From Lunasporangiospora selenospora (lineage: Eukaryota; Mortierellomycota; Mortierellomycetes; Mortierellales; Mortierellaceae): a stretch of 10,419 nt of DNA. The notes beneath the pieces are model-generated. The model had not been told where the DNA came from. It was given only the letters and a program-made list of their open reading frames with translations, and did no database searches. The DNA lies in NCBI GenBank assembly GCA_015680635.1, contig JAABOA010000527.1:1-10419 (forward strand). The letters are read 5' to 3'. Positions 1-8,400 of this stretch are shown one piece after another (positions within the stretch are counted from its first letter, which is position 1; each line of letters opens with the position of its first letter). A program made the translations under genes and the position numbers.

Positions 1-903
<903 letters not shown>

Positions 904-1145
904 GAACACAGAACCAGCCCTACCAAGGATAAGACTCGAGCTATCTCAGCACAATAACGCAACTCTCCCTCTTTTTGAAAATAATAAAAAAACTACTCTT
1001 GTATGGTAAAACACTGAGCATAAGATTAATCTATGTTGAGAAGCAGGAACGAGTGTTTAAGGAGAAGGCATGGAAGGAGAATGGAAAGAGGAAGGGTGGG
1101 GAATATGTAGGATCAGTCAGGTCCCTCTTCTTTCTTGGCTCTACT
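904..1145. other. Convergent intergenic region between ABCC and nucleotidase genes
   Basis: These 242 bp hold the 3' UTRs of two convergent genes. Apart from the AATAAA at 983-988 for the plus-strand gene I see only purine-rich sequence (1065-1100). No convincing AATAAA for the minus-strand gene is present, so its poly(A) signal is either degenerate or beyond this stretch. Confidence 0.5.
983..988 (+). terminator. Poly(A) signal of the ABCC gene
   Basis: A canonical AATAAA hexamer lies 80 nt after the transporter stop, inside an A-rich stretch (976-992). Position and sequence fit a cleavage/polyadenylation signal. No cDNA evidence is available here. Confidence 0.5.
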
Positions 1146-2327
1146 CTACGAAGTTTGCGATGGTACGGACGATGAAGAGAGGGGGCGGATAGGCGTAGGA
1201 GACTCAATATTGATATCAGTCTGGGACTCGTTCGCATCCAAGAACTGACCCGACTTGGCAGCACTCGTGGGTGAAAGCGAATCTGTCGTTGCAAGGGTAG
1301 TGGATGAGGAAGAAGCCGACGACTTGCCAGCAAGGTTGCTGTTGCTTTCATCATCCCAGAGATGGGGCAAAACATTCTTGAGCTCGATAATATCGGCGAT
1401 CTGGAAGTGGCCAAAATTTGAAATGACAGGGTCATCGGCAACATGGACAGCGGTCCAACCGAGATCAACAGCCTTGTCCACGTTGGCAGCAGAGTCGTCC
1501 ACAAAGTAGCAGTTGGATCCATGAACCACTCCTGCCTCACGCATGGCCTTCTCAAAGGCAGCCTTTTCTGGCTTGCAGACAAAGTTGGGTTCAATGTAGT
1601 TGCAGTAGGTCATTCCATCAAAGAGACCCTCAAGACCAAGGATCTTGACCACTCGAAGAGCATGCTATCCAGATTAGGAGAGGAAGTGGGTTTTTTTTAG
1701 TTCAAGGCCAATTGTGTAGGATGAGGGATTTGTGTTTTTCTTTTGCAGACTAAAAAGAGCTGCAGGAGGAACATACCTCCTTGCCGGCGTTGGTAAAGAG
1801 CCACTTCTTTTCGACCTTTAAGGATTTGATCATTTCGCGAAGTGGGATGTTTTCATGCAGGATGTCTTCCAGGGGCAGAGCCAAGTCCACCTTTTCGTCA
1901 TAGTCTCTAATGTCGATCTATAAATGAAAAAAAAAAGTTGTGCCCCGGATCAACGTATGCATATAAAATAATAATAATAAAAAAAAGGCGTCAGTAAACG
2001 CATCCTGAAATGAGACCATAAAATTGTCCGTGCTGTCTGTCATTCCAAACAGTCTCTATCACTCTCTTACCTCTACAAAAAATGACATTATCATATGTAA
2101 ACAAATAGCAATTGTAATAATTAGGGTTAGACAAAGAATGAGGTTTCGGCAATCAGCGCGCGCGTGCGAACTTTGCTCTTTTTTTGGTTTCCATGAAGTG
2201 ATCAATGTCCCAATGCTCTCGATATTCTACTTTTAGAGAGAGACACATACCAGGATGATGCAAATGAAGCCCTCGGATCGCAAGGCCATAGTCGATGTAG
2301 TATCGATAAGAAACAGTTTTGACTATT

Positions 2328-2358
<31 letters not shown>

Positions 2359-2849
2359 AGAGACAGGCATCAGTGTTAAGAAAGTTGACCAGTTGTGGAG
2401 GGGAGATCGGACCAACTCTGATCCATCGCGATCTGCGTATGATCTAGGACTTGCAGGGGGAGAGGTTGAAAACGTTGTTGTGGTTGCTTACCTTCGCTAC
2501 TATCGAATCCAACATCTTCAAAGTACTTTTCGATTCTGATTTCCCCAAAGCGAGAATAGAATATTGGCCATGAAACGATCAGTTACCATCCTTCAACAGT
2601 CCAATAGTCATGGTCAACGAAAAAAAAGAGGAAACGTTACTTGGCACGCATCAGGTCGGGGATTCCTGAGTCCTTGGGGTAGAGGCAGTTGTCGACATCA
2701 AAGAAAAAAACACGTGGCTCATGGTTGGGGGTGATGGAGCGGTCAATGCTGTTGGCAGCAATCTCATGATTTGGAGTGATGGTCCGGTCAAGCGAGGACT
2801 CGCCATAGGTCGCAGGAGCTGCAGTTTCGGTAATGATAGGTGCTTCCAT
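1146..2849 (-). CDS. SDT1: HAD-superfamily pyrimidine 5'-nucleotidase (SDT1/PHM8 family), multi-exon
   Basis: Proposed exons on the minus strand: 2641-2849, 2492-2535, 2251-2322, a putative 2-nt exon 2071-2072, 1777-1917 and 1146-1664 (stop TAG 1146-1148), giving 328 aa. The ATG at 2849 is the first in frame and has a good context (caacaATGg). HAD motifs: I FFFDVDNCLY with nucleophile Asp51 and acid/base Asp53; II WLFTNAG with Thr151; III Lys187 in VCKP; IV FVDDS with Asp212/Asp213. The segments YYIDYGLAIRGL and LALPLEDIL and the GMTYCNY signature are specific to the yeast Sdt1/Phm8 clade, which dephosphorylates UMP/CMP and related nucleotides in the cytosol. Sdt1 versus Phm8 orthology cannot be settled. 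Oddities: a duplicated DR(T/S)ITPNHE motif before motif I; a Ser/Thr-rich tail (about 262-328); and a phase problem between exon 3 (ends phase 1 after HHP) and the IDIRDYD exon (starts phase 0 right after an in-frame TAG), which the 2-nt exon would solve. The family call is very sure; the middle of the gene model is not. Confidence 0.88.
1966..1986. repeat. AT-rich microsatellite (ATA)n with A tract
   Basis: A run of about five ATA/AAT units followed by eight A residues lies in the last intron-rich gap of the nucleotidase gene. In the sense orientation it is a T-rich tract upstream of the tttatag acceptor at 1918-1920, so it may serve as a remote pyrimidine tract. Simple-sequence repeat, no coding content. 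Confidence 0.7.
2071..2072 (-). other. Putative 2-nt microexon (AG) in the nucleotidase gene
   Basis: On the minus strand the sequence reads ttttttgtag-AG-gtaaga: a strong acceptor, two bases, then a strong donor. Joined to the final G of exon 3, AG makes a GAG (Glu) codon and restores phase 0 for the IDIRDYD exon. It divides the 333-nt gap 1918-2250 into introns of 178 and 153 nt, matching the other introns here (105, 169 and 112 nt). Alternatives are a 5-nt exon GATGC at 2000-2004 (good tttcag acceptor, weak gtttac donor), a longer microexon elsewhere in the gap, or a one-base error at the exon 3 donor (cctGgtatgt). The last would give HHP-ID without the extra residue, the spacing usual in the family. 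Confidence 0.4.
2328..2365. repeat. (GA)n microsatellite forming the pyrimidine tract of a nucleotidase intron
   Basis: A pure GA run of about 12 units (2328-2352) is followed by imperfect GGGA/GA units to about 2365. Read on the sense (minus) strand it is a long CT tract ending four bases before the atag acceptor at 2323-2326, exactly where a polypyrimidine tract is expected. Its length is likely to vary between strains. Confidence 0.85.
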
Positions 2850-3037
2850 TGTTGAATATGACTTAATGTGGCTCGTGTGAGGAATGAATATCTCGTTGAT
2901 TAGAGTCGCAGGGGAAAGAAGAGTGGGTGGAAGTGACGCTGTGCGGGAAGGAATGGGAAGATGGAGTTGGTGGAGCAATGCGGGAAATGGGAAGAAAAGA
3001 GACAATGGTACAGGCAAGGTAGACTCAAAGGCAGCAG

Positions 3038-3046
3038 TATTTATAT
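3038..3046 (-). promoter_or_regulatory. TATA-like box of the nucleotidase gene
   Basis: ATATAAATA on the minus strand, about 190 nt upstream of the ATG at 2849. This is the only good TATA match in the upstream 500 nt and would place transcription start near 3005-3015, leaving a 5' UTR of about 160 nt without an in-frame upstream ATG. Sequence-based guess only. Confidence 0.4.
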
Positions 3047-3723
3047 GACCTGGACTAGCGTGCAGGAGTGTCCGTCAATGACTGGACTGCGCGGACGTGG
3101 GTATGTGAGAAGGACGATGGGGAAAGGGGGCCAGTCCTGGGCGCAAAGTGGTGACTGCGTCGGGAGGGAGTGCCTGTTCGAACGGCGCTTTCTTTTTGCC
3201 TGACTGATGATGAGTCTGGGGATGCTCTCCTATCCCAGCCCTTGATTGGATCACTCGGCTATCTTTTCTCCGGCGCCTCAATGCCCTGCAAACTAATGAC
3301 GTACCCGTGGGGACATGCTGCTGCATAGCAAGCGGCAGGACAAGTCACCCAAGAGGGAATCTCTCTGATAGAGCTCTTTTCCCGCAGATGTCCTATCCAT
3401 GAAAAACTACTCAGATATCCAAAAGCCCTCTTTTTTTTAAAAAAAAATGAGACAGAGATATCGCCTCTCAGTGAAAAGTCAATGACCTCGGTACCCCAAG
3501 CAAAGAACTTCACGTCAAACAGCGCTGCCAAAAGAATATGATCTGTCGTTGTCATAGATCAGACAAGTTCGTTCTTATTGGACAGCCTACTTCTGGAGCT
3601 CGTGCTGCGCCTACTCATTCAAGCCAGGCTTGGCTAAGAGGTAATGATTCGTGAGGTTGCTGCAGACCAAATGGATGATTATCTCGAGTTAGATATCCCT
3701 ACAACCGTGACAGGGACATTGCC

Positions 3724-3729
3724 TTTATT
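3724..3729 (-). terminator. Poly(A) signal of PUP2
   Basis: AATAAA on the minus strand (plus TTTATT), 107 nt beyond the PUP2 stop codon and preceded by a T-rich stretch of the transcript (3739-3763). A plausible cleavage/polyadenylation signal. Confidence 0.5.
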
Positions 3730-3835
3730 TCTTCAGCTCAAAGAAAAAGAAAAAAAAAAAAGAATGTAGCCCTCACAGAAACGGATCTGCGGCCTAAAAA
3801 AACCTCTCTCCTCATCCCATATTCTTTTCTTTTCT

Positions 3836-5171
3836 TTACAGCCGATCGACAACGACCTGAAGGTCCTCGGGAGTGTAGATTTTGAATCCGCCCTCTTTAG
3901 TTACGGAGGCCAACTGAACATTGGTCGCATTGAGCTTCTCCTCCATGACCTGCTTCAGGATCTTTAGTGCCAAAGTCTCTGCCTCGACCAAGGTCATTGA
4001 TGAATGGTACTCCTCCTGAAGTGCTGTCTCTGCTCCCTCAGATCCCGAACCAATTGCCTTTGCACCATACGCCACAAAAGTTCCTGAGGGATCTGTGTGG
4101 AAACTAGAGCCATCAAGGCAAGTAGTGAACCGATAAAAAAATCGTAAAGTTAGAGATCTTGCCAATGGATAATATTTTTATCTGGTTTGTACAATTAGTG
4201 CAAAGGCATGTATTATAGCTTCCTCCTACTTATTCAAAACTTACAGTTGTGGCCCTGTCTCGTCAATTCCGGCAATGAGCAGAGAAACACCGAAAGGTCG
4301 GCTCTGCATTAGTTGAATAAAAGAATACCCATGTTCGAGGGGGAAATAATGCAATTAGTCCAGCAGCCCAAAAGTCTCCAAGGATCTCTTCAGTATCTTA
4401 ATTGTAAAGAGGTTGAAGTAGTCCCATCCGTTTTCCTTTGCATCATTGCTACTGTTTCTTTCTTTCTGTTCAAGTACCATGATTGATTCTTCGCCGCGGG
4501 CGCTCTCTCCGAAACGCAAAGCAAGATCGCAGACAGCCTGGGTCACACTCTCGACCTTGATCGGCTCATTGTAGGTGAAGGCATGGTTCTAAGCGTTGAT
4601 GAAGAGGAAATCCCCGAACGAGAGTTGGTTAACAATAAACTCAAGGGAGTGCTGGTGAACAGTCTTTGTGTAGACATGGTATTCGTCGCATTAATTGTTG
4701 GACTTGGGAGAAAAAAGGGATGGTACCTGTGCCTCAATGCGAGCATGGTCAACAATGGTCCTGGAGTCGGCAGTAAGTCCAGACATGGCGCATCCAATGT
4801 GAGAATCCAGTTCAAAGATCTTTTCGATAGAGCTTGCCTCCAGCAGGGACGAGGTGACGCGCTTCTCCACAGCCAGGATCAGACCTTCCTTTGTCTTGAT
4901 ACCCACAGCTGTCGAACCGAGCTAAAGGCAGAATGAAGTTGGTTGTAGTAGATTGAGATTAACTTCTAGATTCTCATGCCTCTTTTATTGTCGCCCTTCT
5001 TTCCCAGTAATATATTAAGACAGGGCGATGGAAGAAGAAATTGAAAAACATATGAACAATGTGCCGTGTCCGTACCTTGATGGCCTCAATCGCGTATTCG
5101 ACCTGGAAGAGACGACCCTCGGGCGAGAATGTGTTGACACCGCGGTCGTATTCAGAACGTGTCATAAACAT
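3836..5171 (-). CDS. PUP2: 20S proteasome subunit alpha type-5 (complete, 5 exons)
   Basis: Exons on the minus strand: 5076-5171, 4727-4921, 4478-4588, 4245-4303 and 3836-4103 (stop TAA 3836-3838). All boundaries are GT-AG and phase-consistent, giving 242 aa (human PSMA5 is 241). The N-terminus [19 protein letters not shown] contains the Tyr8-Asp9-Arg10 gate motif and then the alpha-subunit signature [20 protein letters not shown]. Alpha5-specific segments follow: [53 protein letters not shown] and [16 protein letters not shown]. As an alpha-type subunit it has no catalytic N-terminal Thr; it helps form the outer ring that gates the core particle and docks the 19S regulator, in nucleus and cytosol. 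It lacks the longer acidic C-terminal tail of yeast Pup2. The start codon sits in a textbook context (gccaccATG). The gene is head-to-head with LIG4, sharing 292 bp. Introns are 154, 138, 174 and 141 nt. Confidence 0.97.
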
Positions 5172-5380
5172 GGTGGCGGATGTATGTATGGGTGTGAATG
5201 AGTAAAAGGAAGGTGTGTGTGAATGAAGAGGCAACGCGACGACAACCTTTTCTTCCTCACATTTCGGCCCTGTGTTCAACGTCAGCTTGAGTGCGTAGGA
5301 CAATGTGAGCCAAAATGGTAAAAATGACGTAACACTTAAATTAAATCCCGTTAACAATCTTCCAAGCGGTCTGCCCCTCC

Positions 5381-5389
5381 TTTGCCGCC
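5381..5389 (-). promoter_or_regulatory. PACE-like (Rpn4-type) element
   Basis: GGCGGCAAA on the minus strand, one base from the yeast proteasome-associated control element GGTGGCAAA bound by Rpn4. It lies about 210 nt upstream of the PUP2 ATG and 75 nt upstream of the LIG4 ATG. A 9-mer with one mismatch can occur by chance, and Rpn4 is not established for this lineage, so this is only suggestive. Confidence 0.25.
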
Positions 5390-5405
5390 AACTCTCTTTA
5401 TTTAA

Positions 5406-5459
5406 ATGGGGGGGTTTTGTTCGTTTCTCGCCAAACCTCAGCACAGCAAAGACACCTAA
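5406..5459 (+). CDS. Upstream ORF (17 codons) in the LIG4 leader
   Basis: ATG at 5406 opens a 17-codon frame ([17 protein letters not shown]) that ends with TAA 5457-5459, only four bases before the LIG4 ATG. Its own start overlaps the TATA-like sequence, so it would be translated only from transcripts starting upstream of 5406. No conserved protein is recognised; any role would be in restraining LIG4 translation. Confidence 0.25.
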   Translation: MGGFCSFLAKPQHSKDT

Positions 5460-5463
5460 CAAC

Positions 5464-8400
5464 ATGTCTGGTCCTTCCGGCCGACGTCTATTTAGACCTC
5501 CAGGACCACAAGTCAGCACTACCAGCATGGGAGCTGGTGTTGGCACAACCAAAACGGATCCATATGCAAGCGTCAGCGATGATGACCCTACTGTGCCCAG
5601 TCCGCGATTTCATGACCTTGTCATGTTATTAGAGGATATTTCAAGGCGCAGGACTGAAAAGAGCCAACTACTTCGCGCATACTTTAAGGCAAGTCTTTTC
5701 AATAAAGAGACCGCGGTCGCAAGAGAATGTCCACGACACAAATCTAACAATCAAAATGTTGCCGGAACTGTAGGACTGGCGCGCAAATGGATATGGAGCC
5801 ATGTTTCCCATCATCCGTCTGTTGTTACCTCAGGTCAGGACTCGCGCTCAAAGGAGTGAGATGTTGTCGTGCTCATCTTGAACCCGTGGTTACAATATCT
5901 CAAACAAATCTTTCTGTCTGTCTCCAGCTGGATCGAAATAGAGGAAGATATGGACTCAAGGAACAAAAAATGGCCGACATCTATATTACCACTCTTAATA
6001 TTGTTCAAGGATCTGAGGCAGCAAATAAGCTCAAATATTGGAAAGAGGGAATACGGGTAATGCTCTGAAATGGAATCTGGAAAAGACGTGAGGTGAATTT
6101 TACCATCTTTAAAAAAGGGTTCAAACAAGCGTCAACCTAGTCAACGGCGGTCAGCAAGGAATTGTGTACGGTTTGCTAAAAAAAAAATAATAACAATCAG
6201 CTCCCGACTTTTTTGAACTTTGATGGTCATCGTAGGACTCTGCAGGAGATTTTAGTTTGGTGGCATCTGAGGTTATTGCGAGTCGCTCGCTGGTGACTCA
6301 TTCCCAAGGCCAGACAATTCGGGATGTTAATCAGCTCTTGACAGGACTGTCAACAAAGTATGGAAACAGCTTCTGACCATCAATCATGGTGATAGAACTT
6401 TATAAGAAACCTCCTCCGTCAGTGATAAACGTAACCAACCTAGGATTACGTCCGCAACTATTTTCTTCAATTTAGAGGGTCCGACAACATCAAAATTTTC
6501 AGAACTCTTGTGCAGTCGTATACAGCTCTGGAGAACAAATGGATTATCCGCATCATTAACAAGGACCTCAAGATTGGCATGAGTGAAAACTCGGTCCTTC
6601 CTTGTTATCACCCAGACGCAGCCGACTTATTTAATGTTTGCAGTGATCTTCAAAAGACAGTCATCGACTGTGCCGATCCCAATGTCCGCATCTCGACCTC
6701 GACTATCAGCATCTCTCAGCCATTTAAACCCATGCTCGCTAAGAAGCTCCATAGTGCCAAAGAAGTACTCGAGTGTATGGGCGGTCATCATCCGTTCTGG
6801 ATTGAGAACAAGCTCGATGGAGAGCGTGTTCAGGTTCACAAGAATGGCGAGAATTATCGATACTGGTCAAGGAACTCAACTGAGTTTACCCATCTTTATG
6901 GAGCGAACCCAAGAGAAGGCTCCTTGACGCCCTTTATCCATCCACTGATCAATGCCAAGGCTGAAAGTCTGATTCTGGATGGAGAAATGTTAGAATGGGA
7001 CCCAGCTACTAAACAGATTATATCCTTTGGAACAGTCAAAACGGCAGGCGGCGATCACTCTGAGAACGAGCACAAGCGGAGACCATGCTGTAAGATAATC
7101 TTGAGAAGGAAGGAGTCTTTTTGGATTTATCTACACAATTTATAGTACTGACATCAGTCTCTAAACATTTTTTTGTTAACATGGACATGGATCTGCAGTA
7201 TTTGTTTTTGACGTTTTGTTTATGAACGGAGCATCGATTATCGACCACCCTTTAGAATTGAGACATGAAATGTTGCCTTCCTTGATTCCTAAAGAGGTCG
7301 AAGGCCGACTTGAGATCCTTAAGCATGACGTGGGTACCACTGAGGCTCATATCGTTGAGGCAATCGACACTGCTGTAATGGATCGCCAGGAAGGAATTAT
7401 TATCAAGAACCCTCGGTCGAGATATATTCCCAATGGTCGAGGTCAAGAATGGGTTAAACTAAAGCCCGAGTACGTCGACGGAGTGTTTGACAGTCTGGAC
7501 GTGCTTGTGGTCGGAGGCTTTTATGGCACGGGATCTCGAGGCGGCCAGGGAGTTATATCTTCGTATTTGTGCGCTGTCTGTGACAACACCTCAAAGTTCC
7601 CGAATGGGAAAAAGCTTCTATCTTTTTGCAAGTTTGGCACAGGATTCACTTTTGAGCAGATGGGCGAGTTCAGGCATGTGCTTGAACTTTTATTTTTTTT
7701 ATTTTTCTTTAAATTGAAGTAGTTGATACGTCGTTTGGTCCAATTATATTTACGCTGGATTTCTTTCTTAAATTTAGCAAACGACTGGGACCTCATTGGA
7801 AAGAGTACAAGCACTACCGCGAGAATCCATGGGTCGAAATAGTTGACAACGCCAAGATGCGTCCAGATGTGATCATTGACCCCGAAAAGTAGGTCCTTTG
7901 TTTTTGTTTGTCCTAAAAACGATATGGAAAGACATCGCACTTTGCACAGATCCAGGGGGATTTTTTTTATTTTTTTTAAAAAATTGTCAAAACTTTCATC
8001 TTTTTTATTGCCATTACTTTAGGTCGATTGTTGTGGAAATCAAGGCTGCAGAAATTATAGCCAACTCGACCTCGTATGCTGCAGAGTATACCCTCCGGTT
8101 TCCTAGATTTATGCGTATCCGTGACGACAAGGATGCGAGCTCCTGCTTGACCATGAGTGAAGTGCATCGGATGTATCGGGAGTTCCGAGGAAAACTATCA
8201 ACAAAGCAAGTTGACACGACTCGTAGCAGGTGGGTCCCGTTAAAAAGCGTTGAAATAGGCGTGAGTAGAAAAAGGAAGATAGGGACTGAAGTTTCTTTGA
8301 GTGGACTAACCTTTTGATCATCTCATTGTGTAGTGCGCTCACTAAAACCAAGAAGAAGACAGGAACTAAAAGGGTACGGTTGAGCGAATTCCACATCAGA

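Larger units (their letters stand above)
2850..3835. other. Intergenic region: nucleotidase promoter and PUP2 3' end
   Basis: 986 bp between two minus-strand genes. The half next to 2850 carries the nucleotidase 5' UTR and TATA-like box; the far half carries the PUP2 3' UTR with its AATAAA at 3724-3729. Short open frames exist (for example a minus-strand ATG frame from 3555), but their products are low in conserved features and I recognise none. A T8-A9 self-complementary tract lies at 3431-3447 and an A-rich run at about 3739-3763. No tRNA, snoRNA or transposon signature was found. Confidence 0.6.
5172..5463. promoter_or_regulatory. Divergent promoter shared by PUP2 and LIG4
   Basis: 292 bp separate the two start codons, so both promoters and both 5' UTRs must fit here. 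Visible elements: a TATA-like TATTTAAA at 5399-5406 facing LIG4, a PACE-like motif at 5381-5389, a pyrimidine-rich PUP2 5' UTR side, and a short upstream ORF before LIG4. No clear TATA box faces PUP2. The sharing is seen directly; co-regulation is inference. Confidence 0.7.

Noticed and set aside
2121-2130. TTAGGGTTAG as a telomere or subtelomere mark
   Set aside because: Fewer than two repeat units inside an intron is not a telomeric array, and the flanking genes are ordinary housekeeping genes.
2961-3203. 80-codon plus-strand ORF upstream of the nucleotidase
   Set aside because: Its composition looks like random translation of purine-rich DNA, it overlaps the nucleotidase TATA-like box and 5' UTR on the opposite strand, and it has no conserved features.
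3207-3213. ATGATGA resembling a snoRNA box C
   Set aside because: No CTGA box D lies within the next 90 nt and no flanking terminal stem is visible.
3259-3555. 98-codon minus-strand ORF beginning with ATG at 3555 in the intergenic region
   Set aside because: It crosses the T8-A9 tract as a Phe/Lys run, shows no recognisable domain, and lies where a promoter and 3' UTR are expected. Nothing supports it as a gene.
4543-4815. Open frame reading through PUP2 intron 2 on the minus strand
   Set aside because: It is in a different frame from the alpha5 exons on both sides. Removal of 4589-4726 joins EAQ to NHAFTYNE exactly as in other alpha5 proteins.
5787-6068. Plus-strand ORF overlapping LIG4 exons 2 and 3
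   Set aside because: The conserved [10 protein letters not shown] segment is in another frame; the run here crosses intron 2 and is a shadow until it enters the true exon 3 frame.
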